NCBI GenBank assembly: GCA_026125865.1
Contig: JAHCKI010000119.1
Span: 1 to 7,165, forward strand
Direction of reading: 5' to 3'
From: Rhodospirillales bacterium
GTDB taxonomy: Bacteria; Pseudomonadota; Alphaproteobacteria; Rhodospirillales; Defluviicoccaceae
Length of the DNA: 7,165 bases
The position numbers and the translations under genes were made by a program. Below, one piece after another: positions 1-6,219 of this stretch (position 1 is the first letter of the stretch; every line of letters starts with the position of its first letter). The notes under the pieces were generated by a model. It was given only the letters and a program-made list of their open reading frames with translations. It had not been told where the DNA came from and ran no database searches.

Positions 1-449
1 GGCGTCGTCTCCGACTGTGGCACCTCCTGGACCTTGCCATAGAGTTCCGAGGTGGACGCCTGGTAGAAGCGCACCCGGTCTGCCATGTCGAGAATGCGAA
101 CAGCCTCCAATAGCCTGAGCGTTCCGAGCGCGTCGGCATTGGCGGTGTACTCGGGCGTCTCGAAGCTGACCTGCACATGGCTCTGCGCTGCCAAGTTGTA
201 GATCTCGGTCGGTCGGGTTTCCTGTACCAGACGGATCAGGTTGGTGGCGTCGGTCAAATCACCGTAGTGCATGAAAAAGCGCGTGTGCTCCTCATGTGGA
301 TCCACATAGATGTCGTCGACCCGGCCGGTGTTGAACGAAGACGACCACCGCTTGACGCCGTGAACCGTACAGCCCTTGTCGAGCAGATACTCGGCTAGAT
401 AGGCGCCGTCCTGTCCCGTCACTCCGGTAATTAACGCAACGTTTTTCGA
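1..449 (-). CDS. gmd: GDP-mannose 4,6-dehydratase, N-terminal part (partial, start codon lesion)
   Basis: This is the N-terminal part (about 149 codons) of GDP-mannose 4,6-dehydratase, the cytosolic NADP-dependent SDR enzyme that makes GDP-4-keto-6-deoxymannose, precursor of GDP-fucose, GDP-rhamnose and related surface sugars. The minus-strand frame is open to the left edge. It shows strand beta-1 ALITG, the nucleotide-binding GVTGQDGAYLAE (GxxGxxG), the SSSFNTGR loop, HYGDLTD, YNLAAQSHVQVSFE and the active-site stretch STSELYG. The YxxxK pair lies beyond the window. Codon 347-345 gives KRW where the family usually has KRR. The conserved frame is preceded directly by an in-frame TAG (452-450) with no ATG or GTG before ALITG. 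Either ATAG replaces an ATG here, or one A is missing from the run at 446-442, which would join an ATG at 487-485. It may be a pseudogene, a sequencing indel or an unusual start. The family identity is certain; the state of the gene is not. Confidence 0.9.
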
Positions 450-536
450 CTATTGTTCTCTGGCGCCCGGACCTCTGGATGTATCATTTAAAGGTTCCCC
501 GCGACACCCTCACCGTTGGACGGACGCAAATAGACT

Positions 537-637
537 GCTTTGACGATCAAAGCGCAAGTACCTTTGCTTCGCGGCTTATCCGCCCCTCTCCGCCAACGGC
601 AGCAAGGGGCAGAATGCCTCTGCCATCGGTGCAGAGG
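537..637. repeat. Group of three perfect hairpins upstream of gmd
   Basis: Three perfect inverted repeats lie in about 100 bases of noncoding DNA. The first is GCTTTGA (537-543) with TCAAAGC (547-553), loop CGA. The second is GCCCCT (582-587) with AGGGGC (605-610), enclosing a smaller CCG/CGG pair. The third is CCTCTGC (617-623) with GCAGAGG (631-637), a 7-base loop. None is followed by a T-run on either strand, so they do not look like intrinsic terminators. They lie upstream of gmd on its strand and downstream of the hepT remnant. They could be part of an untranslated leader, an intergenic repeat unit, or chance in GC-rich DNA. The pairing is directly visible; any function is inference. Confidence 0.45.
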
Positions 638-669
638 TGGGGAGCCGAAGCGGCGCCGCGGTATCGGTT

Positions 670-867
670 TCAGCCGTCGCTGTGCTTGTCGAGCATGTCT
701 TCGATTGTCGTCTTCAAAAGGTCGGCGTACACATCGACGATGCCCCAAAGGAGAACTTCACAGACGCGCTGATATTCGTGCCGAAGCTTGTCGCCGATCG
801 TTCGCATGGCATGCCATGGCATGTCGGGATAGGCGGCAAGCCACTCCTCCGGTATGCGCCGAACGGC
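670..867 (-). pseudogene. HepT-like (DUF86) toxin remnant, C-terminal half only
   Basis: A 65-codon minus-strand frame ends at a TGA (672-670) and has no start codon before the TAG at 870-868. It begins AVRRIPEEWLAAYPDMPW, continues IGDKLRHEYQRV and ends LLWGIVDVYADLLKTTIEDML. This matches the second half of HepT-like/DUF86 proteins, whose usual pattern is GEA..R.P.E....P.iPW, then iGN.LRHeY..v, then an iW..v...L..L helix. The RHEY segment corresponds to the conserved His/Tyr region; in characterised MntA-HepT pairs the Tyr is AMPylated by the MntA antitoxin. The N-terminal half is missing and no MntA nucleotidyltransferase is visible. A short piece in another frame (about 875-907, reading DRAVVLKTI) might be displaced N-terminal sequence, but this is weak. 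Homology stops at the expected GEA motif, where a palindromic element begins. The family call rests on motif recall without a database search. Confidence 0.62.
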
Positions 868-957
868 CTAGAGCAATAGTTTTGAGCACGACCGCGCGGT
901 CTATCTGACCGCACCGTGCTCTTGAGCAAAATCCGATCAGGTCGAGTCACCTGATCG
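868..957. repeat. Palindromic intergenic element (two adjacent stem-loops)
   Basis: Two inverted repeats sit side by side. The first is GAGCACG (884-890) with CGTGCTC (915-921); inside it GCGGTC (896-901) pairs with GACCGC (907-912) around a 5-base loop, and 890-901 is itself a 12-base palindrome. The second is CGATCAGGT (934-942) with ACCTGATCG (949-957), a perfect 9-base stem around CGAGTC. The left flank of the second, GAGCAAAATC (924-933), resembles the flanks of short dispersed palindromes I recall from alphaproteobacterial intergenic regions, but the expected mirror flank GATTTTGCTC is missing after 957, so this copy looks truncated or recombined. The left limit is set where hepT homology stops, so it is approximate. 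The inverted repeats are directly visible; membership of a dispersed family is from memory. Confidence 0.55.
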
Positions 958-1055
958 CGTCGCGCACGAGAGGCCGTACGTGCCGCCACGATCTTCGTGT
1001 GCTCCGAACCCGACGGCATGAGATTTCGATAAAAGGATGAACCACAGAGGATAAA
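958..1055. other. Noncoding spacer between palindromic element and tRNA-Thr
   Basis: I see no gene here. The stretch has open frames on the minus strand only because of base composition, with no recognisable domain. It carries the 3' trailer of the minus-strand tRNA; GGAT occurs at 1035-1038 and again at 1049-1052 around ACCACAGA. I see no hairpin followed by a T-run, so no intrinsic terminator is evident for the tRNA transcript. If an island integrated at the tRNA 3' end, its attachment-site repeat and integrase would be expected on this side, but no integrase is present within the window. Confidence 0.4.
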
Positions 1056-1130
<75 letters not shown>

Positions 1131-1152
1131 CCCGTGTGGGATTTGGCGACGT

Positions 1153-1181
1153 TCTTTAGCCTCGCGGTCGGCAAGCGTCAA
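1153..1181 (-). promoter_or_regulatory. Sigma-70-type promoter of tRNA-Thr
   Basis: On the minus strand a -35 box TTGACG (1181-1176) is followed after exactly 17 bases by a -10 box TAAAGA (1158-1153). The tRNA 5' end is 22 bases beyond the -10 box, which fits a short leader removed by RNase P. TTGAC-type -35 boxes are usual for alphaproteobacterial housekeeping promoters. It lies in the hemY-tRNA gap, so the tRNA need not depend on read-through from the hem genes. The assignment is from sequence only. Confidence 0.6.
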
Positions 1182-1245
1182 TGGTTGTCCGCACGGTTGT
1201 GCGCCTGTCCGCCGCCCGCCGCGTACACGCGCTCCCGCCACCCTC

Positions 1246-2577
1246 TCAAGATGCCGCGGCGGCCGTCGTTGCGCCTTTGCCGGGCGTCTCGGTTTCCGGT
1301 TCGGACTGTTGTTCGGCTGGTGGTTCCGTCGAAGGCTCTTCCGTCGGAGATTGGTCCGCCATCGCCGATTCCGCCTGGGCCGCGGTCAGGGGAACCAATA
1401 GCGCTTGCGGTTCGTCTCCGGCACTGGCGCGGATCAGCCACTCGCGGGCGCGCGCCAAGTCCCCATGCTCGCCTTCCTCCAGGCGGGCCATCAGGCGGCA
1501 CACCCGCGACGGTGCATCGTCGCCGGCCACCGGCTCCAACTGCGCGCGCGCGTCTTTCCACTTCTTGGCGTCGAGCGCCGCCGTCGCTACCAGCAATCGG
1601 CTTTCCAGGTCTTGCGGCTTACGTGACGCCAGCCGCTTGGCGGCGGCCAGCCACTTGACATCGTCGTCGGCTTGGCGCGCCTTGCGATACAGATCCGAGA
1701 AGACCGTACTCGGGTTCCGTTGCCAGGCTTCCTCAAGGACCTTCGCCGCCTTGCCGTGCCGTCCCTCGGCCATGAGAAACTCCACCCAGCGAACGGCGGC
1801 CGGCTCCAATGTCGGATCGATTTTGTACGCCTTTTGCGCCAGCTTCGCGGCTTCCGCACCGGTTGACTTCAGGCTGAGCTGATACTGGATTTCGGCCCGC
1901 TCCCGTTCCGCTGCCTTGGGCGCGATCAGTTTCAAGCGCTTTGATTCACCAAGCGTCACCTGCGCATCGTTCCAACGGCCGGTTTGCTTTTGCAGGTCGT
2001 AGAGGGTCTTCACAACCCATTCGCTGCGGGGATTGAGACGATAGGCGCGCCGCGCCAGCTTGAGCGCTTCGTCCCAGTCCTCCTTCTTCATCGCCTGGGT
2101 CAGCAACCCGCGAATGCCGAGAAATTCGGTATCGCGACGATCCTTCATCTGCTCGAAGAAGCGTTCGGCCGCCTTTTCGTCCCCTTCCAATTGTGCCGCC
2201 TGCGCCGACAGCAGCAGAGTCAGCGAGGGGTCGTCGATCATAGAACTGGCGCGCCGCGCCTGCCGATGGGCGGTTTCGGCATCGCCTGCCGCCACCGCTA
2301 CCAACCCACGACTGAGCGCCTTGGTTCCTTTGCGGCGGCGGCGCTCCTTGTGCCCTTGCCACAGGGTGCGGGGCATGCGCCGCAACGTCCACCATATGCG
2401 GTAAAGAATGGCAGCGACGAGGACGATCAGAATGACGACGGCGAACACGACGGCCATCGACGTCTCGATACGATAGCCCATCCAATTGAGTGTCGCCGCC
2501 CCGGGATCGCCGGCGAGCCAGGACGCCAGAAGAGCGATGACGCCGATGACGATGAATGTGAAGATCCAGCGGATCAT
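1246..2577 (-). CDS. hemY: HemY-type TPR membrane protein associated with heme synthesis
   Basis: This 443-residue protein is the proteobacterial HemY (HemY N-terminal domain plus TPR repeats), an inner-membrane protein linked to late heme synthesis by operon position. It is unrelated to the protoporphyrinogen oxidase called HemY in Bacillus, and its biochemical role is not settled. Two membrane helices are clear at about residues 4-21 and 41-59, followed by a basic cytoplasmic stretch (HKERRRRKGTK, about 76-86). Helical TPR-like repeats fill about 90-400, for example DWDEALKLARRAYRLNP near 168-183. The tail after about 405 is rich in Pro, Glu and Thr and probably disordered. The ATG at 2577-2575 has a strong ribosome binding site GGGAGG (2591-2586) that overlaps the end of the preceding gene, with only 4 bases between the two genes, so translation is probably coupled. 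It is the last gene of the hem run. Confidence 0.93.
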   Translation of the reverse strand: MIRWIFTFIVIGVIALLASWLAGDPGAATLNWMGYRIETSMAVVFAVVILIVLVAAILYRIWWTLRRMPRTLWQGHKERRRRKGTKALSRGLVAVAAGDAETAHRQARRASSMIDDPSLTLLLSAQAAQLEGDEKAAERFFEQMKDRRDTEFLGIRGLLTQAMKKEDWDEALKLARRAYRLNPRSEWVVKTLYDLQKQTGRWNDAQVTLGESKRLKLIAPKAAERERAEIQYQLSLKSTGAEAAKLAQKAYKIDPTLEPAAVRWVEFLMAEGRHGKAAKVLEEAWQRNPSTVFSDLYRKARQADDDVKWLAAAKRLASRKPQDLESRLLVATAALDAKKWKDARAQLEPVAGDDAPSRVCRLMARLEEGEHGDLARAREWLIRASAGDEPQALLVPLTAAQAESAMADQSPTEEPSTEPPAEQQSEPETETPGKGATTAAAAS

Positions 2578-2581
2578 CGTC

Positions 2582-4438
2582 TCAGCCTCCCGTCTTCGAA
2601 AGCAGGGAGATAATGCGGATCTGCAACTGCTTCAGCACGTCGTCCGCCGTCAACCGGGCCTTTGCGTCGGCAACCCAATCGCCGGCTGCTTCCGCGGGGG
2701 CTCCTTCCAAGCCCTCGAGTGCCGATACCGCGGCTTGCAGATCACCCTTCGCCAACCGCTGCTCGGCCAACGATAGCACGGAGTCGACGCCGCCGCTTTC
2801 GACCGCGGCCTCGCCGGTCCGTCGGATCGACACCAACGACTGCAGGCGATTGAGGACCCGTGCTTCCCAGCCCTCTTCCTGCATCTCGGTATCCGCTTGC
2901 ACGACCGCCTCGGTCACCGCCGGGAAACGACTGTACAGGTCCGCCAGCGTCGGAACGCCCGCCGCCGCATGGGGTTCAAGGGCAGCAACGGCCTCACCCG
3001 CCGCGGCATCGTCACCGACCGCCTGTTTCAGGGTCGCCAGTTCGTCCGCGAAGGGACCGGAACCGCCGAGCGCCTGTCCCAGACCGTTGAGCGCCAACGC
3101 AGCAGCGGTAGCGCCGGCGGTCTGCTCCTCGGTCGCGCGTGTCACGCTCTCCAATTCGGCGACGCGACGATCGATGTCAGCCACGCCCTGAAGCTGTTCT
3201 TCGACGCCTTGCAGCTTCGTCTCCATGGATTGGACGGCGGCCAGTTGTTCACCCGCCCCGGCTGATTGCGCAACGGCCTGCTCCAACCGCTCCAGCCGCT
3301 GCAACGTCTCGGGTGACAGTTCCGCCGCTTGCTGCGCTGCCGCCGCACCGGCGGCGCCGGCGGTCACCGCCGCCAAGCCGGCATTGCGAAGCGCCGTGAT
3401 GTCTTTTTCAAGGGTGTTGACCCGACCCAGGACGCTCGCCAGTTGCTGGCTGAGTTCCGCCGCCTCGGCCTTCAATTCCGCCAGTCCCTGGACCGTCGCC
3501 GATCCCTCCGTCGCGCTTTCACCACTCGCCTGAGCGGCTACGGCCTGCTCCAGCGCGCCGATACGATCGGTAAGCACCGCGAGGTTTGAACCCTCCGCCG
3601 GCGTTTCCTCGGTGGCAGGTGTTTCAGCAGCAGCCGTTTCAGTGGCGGCCGGCGTTTCCTCGGCCGGTACCGCCGGTTTTTCGTCAGTAGCCGTTGCCGG
3701 TGTTTCTTCCGCCGGTGCTTCTTCCGCAGTTGGGGCCGGCGTTTCTTCGGTGGCGGCTGTTTCGGTTTCCGCCGCCGGTGCTTCCTCGGCGGCCTTTTCG
3801 GCCGTCTCAGCCGGCGCTTCCTCGGCGGTCTCTTCTGCCTTTTCAGCCGTTTCGGATTTGGCCGCCGGTGTTTCTTCGGCAGTCTCTCCGGTGGTCGCCG
3901 CTTTAGCCGTCTCGGACTCGGCAGCCGTTGTCTCGGGCGCCGGTGCCGGTTCGGTCGAGCCCATCACACCCTGCACATTGGATTGGATCTGGGCGTGAAG
4001 ATCGGTGGCTTGGTCGCGAAGTCCCTCCGGCAAAGCCGATTGCCACTGCGGAAAGGTGTAGTACCCGCCAACCCCAACGATCAGCAGAAGAACAACAAGC
4101 CAAAACAGCGTCCCCAGGCAACCGCGCTTTTTAGCCGGAGGTGGCTGCGTGCGCGCCGCCCCGCTGGCGCCTTGCTCCGGACGCTCCAGTGATGATTCCG
4201 GAATCCTGGTTCCACCGCTGGTCCCCTTCGATGGCGCTGCATCGATTTCCTTTGGGGTCTCCTCGGGGGCCTCCACCGCGCTCCTCTCCGGTTCGTTCGA
4301 GTAATCCGCCGCGTATTGCGCTGATTCTCCGCGGGATGCGTCATCCGCTCCAGCCGTCTCTGCGTTCTGGGCGTCCGTCGGTCCCTCGACCTTGCCGCCT
4401 TCTTCAGGTTTCCCGTCCATCTTGGGATCTCCAGTCAT
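2582..4438 (-). CDS. Alphaproteobacterial Mic60/mitofilin-like membrane protein (COG4223)
   Basis: This 618-residue protein fits the Mic60/mitofilin family, which in alphaproteobacteria is typically encoded beside hemD and hemY and is linked to intracytoplasmic membrane shaping. The order of parts is typical: a short acidic cytoplasmic N-terminus, a basic PPPAKKRG flank, one membrane helix at about residues 107-128 (LFWLVVLLLIVGVGGYY), a long Ala/Pro/Glu/Thr linker at about 163-283, a coiled coil (TDRIGALEQAV, LQRLERLEQAV and similar heptads), and a C-terminal mitofilin region with AGVPTLADLYSRFPAV, WEARVLNRLQSLVSIRR and AEQRLAKGDLQAAVSALEGL. I chose the ATG at 4438-4436 because AAGGGG (4451-4446) lies 7 bases upstream. 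A TTG at 4519 and an ATG at 4456 are in frame but have poorer signals. It follows hemD by 106 bases and precedes hemY by 4. Family sure; function by homology. Confidence 0.87.
   Translation of the reverse strand: MTGDPKMDGKPEEGGKVEGPTDAQNAETAGADDASRGESAQYAADYSNEPERSAVEAPEETPKEIDAAPSKGTSGGTRIPESSLERPEQGASGAARTQPPPAKKRGCLGTLFWLVVLLLIVGVGGYYTFPQWQSALPEGLRDQATDLHAQIQSNVQGVMGSTEPAPAPETTAAESETAKAATTGETAEETPAAKSETAEKAEETAEEAPAETAEKAAEEAPAAETETAATEETPAPTAEEAPAEETPATATDEKPAVPAEETPAATETAAAETPATEETPAEGSNLAVLTDRIGALEQAVAAQASGESATEGSATVQGLAELKAEAAELSQQLASVLGRVNTLEKDITALRNAGLAAVTAGAAGAAAAQQAAELSPETLQRLERLEQAVAQSAGAGEQLAAVQSMETKLQGVEEQLQGVADIDRRVAELESVTRATEEQTAGATAAALALNGLGQALGGSGPFADELATLKQAVGDDAAAGEAVAALEPHAAAGVPTLADLYSRFPAVTEAVVQADTEMQEEGWEARVLNRLQSLVSIRRTGEAAVESGGVDSVLSLAEQRLAKGDLQAAVSALEGLEGAPAEAAGDWVADAKARLTADDVLKQLQIRIISLLSKTGG
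3590..3952 (-). repeat. Degenerate repeat coding the Ala/Pro/Glu/Thr linker of the Mic60-like protein
   Basis: About 360 bases code for a low-complexity linker made of short related units such as ETAEE, EEAPAE, EETPA and ATETA, rich in Ala, Glu, Thr and Pro with almost no hydrophobic residues. On the plus strand it reads as recurring GCCGGTGTTTCTTC-like words, which also produces spurious Ser/Val/Ala open frames. It lies between the membrane helix and the coiled coil, so on the family model it is a periplasmic spacer. Such tracts expand and contract easily, so length is likely to differ between related strains. Confidence 0.75.
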
Positions 4439-4544
4439 CCCCCGTCCCCTTGGCATGTTGCGCCGGTTTGAGTTGCTAGCCGCCACACTACCAAGGAACG
4501 GGCCTTTGTGGGGAGACAAATCTTAATTTATTGGATTTGGTTGA
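4439..4544 (-). other. AT-rich gap between hemD and the Mic60-like gene
   Basis: This is the only sizeable gap inside the hem run. Its hemD-proximal part (about 4517-4544) is much richer in A and T than the surroundings and holds an imperfect dyad, CAAATC (4517-4522) and GATTTG (4534-4539), separated by 11 A/T-rich bases. It might hold an internal promoter or operator for mic60-hemY. I could not find a convincing -35/-10 pair at normal spacing and see no terminator, so read-through from hemD remains possible. The Shine-Dalgarno sequence of mic60, AAGGGG, is at 4451-4446. Confidence 0.35.
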
Positions 4545-5255
4545 CTATGTTTGTTGGGCAAAGGATGCAAGCATGGCTTGTTGATCGGGTCGATCGCCCA
4601 CAACGACCCGTTCCCATGCCAAGGGGGGTACCTCGTCCGCCACCGCTTGGCTAAGGCAGTATGCCGTCATCTTCCGGCATGCCCCTTCGAGGTCTGCTTC
4701 GCGGACTAGACCGACAAAGGTCCGGGCCGTTCGCGGCGAATACAACACCACACCATCAACCATCCCGGATCTAAGCGCTTGTTGACCCGCGATTGAGAAT
4801 ACTTTGGCGCGTATCGCTCTATAGAGCACAACGCGCCGATAGGAGAACCCGGCCGCGGCCAGCATTCCGCCGAGATCGCCGGCAACCGCGCTGCCGGCAA
4901 TGTGGAGGAGCGTTCCGCCGCTTGGCGACAAACGGCTGCGAACGAGTTCGACCAACGCGTTCACATCGCCGTCGGCAACCTCGACCGCCGCAAAGCCGGC
5001 TCCCAAGGCGGCACCGGCGGTCGCCGCCCCCACCGCAAAACAGCGTATGGCGCGATCCCTCTTCCAGCGCACAAAGGCGCGCACGCCATTGGCGCTGGTA
5101 AAAAGCAGCGCCTGAACATCATCGAGCGGCAACGATGGTCCATCAATGAATTCGATTGCGAGCAGCGGTTCCATGATGCTCTCAACACCCAAATTGGCCA
5201 AAGCAATCGCCAGGGAGTGCGCGTCCTCCTCGGGACGGGTGATCATCAACCGCAT
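4545..5255 (-). CDS. hemD: Uroporphyrinogen-III synthase
   Basis: This 236-residue cytosolic enzyme closes hydroxymethylbilane with inversion of ring D to give uroporphyrinogen III, the branch point to heme, siroheme, cobalamin and chlorophyll-type pigments. The family is poorly conserved, but landmarks are present: an N-terminal RLMITRPEEDA, FTSANGVRAF at about residues 52-61, CFAVGAATA near 72-80, HIAGSAVAGDL near 118-128, YRRVVLYRA near 139-147, LYSPRTARTFVGL near 171-183 and AYCLSQAVADEV near 198-209. Length is normal. I placed the start at the ATG of MRLMITRPEE because the family begins there; a GTG nine bases upstream is also in frame, and a longer frame from a GTG at 5360 would overlap hemC. 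The gap to the hemC stop is 22 bases and no strong ribosome binding site is visible, so translation may rely on coupling to hemC. Confidence 0.93.
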   Translation of the reverse strand: MRLMITRPEEDAHSLAIALANLGVESIMEPLLAIEFIDGPSLPLDDVQALLFTSANGVRAFVRWKRDRAIRCFAVGAATAGAALGAGFAAVEVADGDVNALVELVRSRLSPSGGTLLHIAGSAVAGDLGGMLAAAGFSYRRVVLYRAIRAKVFSIAGQQALRSGMVDGVVLYSPRTARTFVGLVREADLEGACRKMTAYCLSQAVADEVPPLAWERVVVGDRPDQQAMLASFAQQT

Positions 5256-5277
5256 GGTGTGCACATCGGAATAGGCA

Positions 5278-6204
5278 TCAGAAGAAATTGGAGCCCGCCT
5301 GCCGGCGCAGCTCCATACCGAGATCGAAACCAAGGGCTGAAGCATCTTCGGGATCGCCACTGCGATCGCCCTTCACGACCTCGCGACCGTCCGGCCGCGC
5401 CACCAAACCACGAACAGACAGCACATGATCGGCGCCGAGCTTGGCCAATCCGGCGATGGGTGTTCGGCAGGACCCATCGAGCGCCTGCAGCAGGCTGCGC
5501 TCGGCCGCAACGCATGTCATGGTTGTTTCGTCAGTGATTTCCAGTAGCCGCCGCGACGTCCGGTCGTCGTCGGTTCGGCAGGTGATGCCGACAGCCCCCT
5601 GCCCCACTGCCGGCAGCATGTCTTCCTCGGCGATGATGTCTGTTGCCGTTTCGGCCATGCCGAGGCGCTTGAGCCCGGCCATCGCCAGTAGGGTCGCGTC
5701 CACCTCGCCGGCGGCAAGCTTACGCAATCGGGTTTGGACGTTGCCGCGGAAGGAGACGACGGAAAGATCCGGGCGGCGGTATAGAACCTGCGCTTGGCGC
5801 CGCAACGACGCGGTGCCGATGACGGCCCCCGCCGGCATCTTGGCCAGAGCGTTAAAGCGTGGAGAAATATAGGCGTCGCGCGGATCCTCGCGCGGCAACG
5901 TGGCGACGAAGCGGATGCCATCGGGGAGACGCGTCGGCAGGTCCTTGACCGAATGGACCGCCAGATCAATCTTGCCATCGAGCAAGGCGGCGTCGATCTC
6001 CTTGGTGAACAGCCCTTTGCCGCCGATGTCGGCAAGAGGGCGGTCGAGAATTTTGTCGCCGCTGGTGGTTATGACGACGACCTCGATCGCTCCCGGAAGA
6101 GCCCAATCGGGGAATAGCTTGACAAGGGCCGCCCGCACCATTTCGGTTTGAGCGAGAGCGAGGGGACTGCCCCGCGTGCCGATGCGGAGAACAGGCAAAA
6201 TCAT
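5278..6204 (-). CDS. hemC: Hydroxymethylbilane synthase (porphobilinogen deaminase)
   Basis: This 308-residue cytosolic enzyme joins four porphobilinogen molecules into hydroxymethylbilane using a covalent dipyrromethane cofactor. The N-terminus RIGTRGSPLALAQ, the TTSGDKILDRPL segment, GGKGLFTKEID, HSVKDLPT with the catalytic Asp (about residue 88), IGTASLRRQAQ, FRGNVQTRLRKL and AVGQGAVGI are all present. The cofactor cysteine is in LDGSCRTPIAG (about residue 246). Length is normal and no key residue is missing. I chose the ATG at 6204-6202 because the family starts shortly before RIGTRGSPLA; the ATG at 6243 would add 13 atypical residues. AGGAAA (6220-6215) lies 10 bases upstream. It is the first gene of the hem run and is divergent from tsaD, with 66 bases between the two start codons, so its promoter must lie there or within tsaD. 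Confidence 0.97.
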   Translation of the reverse strand: MILPVLRIGTRGSPLALAQTEMVRAALVKLFPDWALPGAIEVVVITTSGDKILDRPLADIGGKGLFTKEIDAALLDGKIDLAVHSVKDLPTRLPDGIRFVATLPREDPRDAYISPRFNALAKMPAGAVIGTASLRRQAQVLYRRPDLSVVSFRGNVQTRLRKLAAGEVDATLLAMAGLKRLGMAETATDIIAEEDMLPAVGQGAVGITCRTDDDRTSRRLLEITDETTMTCVAAERSLLQALDGSCRTPIAGLAKLGADHVLSVRGLVARPDGREVVKGDRSGDPEDASALGFDLGMELRRQAGSNFF

Positions 6205-6219
6205 GGAAATCCGGTTTCC
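6205..6219 (-). promoter_or_regulatory. Small hairpin covering the hemC ribosome binding site
   Basis: Directly before the hemC ATG the minus strand reads GGAAACCGGATTTCC, in which GGAAA and TTTCC pair around a 5-base loop. GGAAA is also most of the best Shine-Dalgarno sequence for hemC, so folding would occlude it. The stem is only 5 base pairs and may not matter in the cell. The pairing is seen; a regulatory role is inference. Confidence 0.3.

Noticed and set aside
442..452. Programmed -1 frameshift at the A-run of gmd
   Set aside because: The A-run permits slippage, but no conserved heptamer or downstream stimulator is visible, and a simple indel explains the data better; kept only as an alternative in the finding.
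804..823. Striking palindrome and direct repeat made of CATGGCATGCCATG
   Set aside because: It falls inside the HepT-like frame and encodes the family motif Met-Pro-Trp-His-Ala-Met, so coding sequence explains it; no flanking mobile features.
714..1019. Minus-strand open frame of 101 codons across the intergenic region
   Set aside because: It crosses both palindromic stem-loops and runs out of frame with the HepT match; no recognisable protein features.
1190..1245. Possible terminator after hemY from small GC-rich stems (CGCG/CGCG and CGCAC/GTGCG)
   Set aside because: Stems are only 4-5 base pairs and no T-run follows on the minus strand.
1181..1882. Plus-strand open frame of 233 codons
   Set aside because: It is antisense to hemY, with no domain and codon use expected of a GC-rich shadow frame.
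3612..3998. Plus-strand open frame of 128 codons rich in Ser, Val and Ala
   Set aside because: It is the antisense of the Ala/Glu/Thr/Pro repeat in the Mic60-like gene; the composition is a by-product of that repeat.
4439..4519. Longer N-terminus for the Mic60-like protein from a TTG at 4519
   Set aside because: The extra residues look like translated spacer, while the ATG at 4438 has AAGGGG at proper spacing.
5256..5360. Longer N-terminus for HemD from a GTG at 5360
   Set aside because: It would overlap the hemC end by about 80 bases and add residues unlike the family, which starts at the RLMITRPEE strand.
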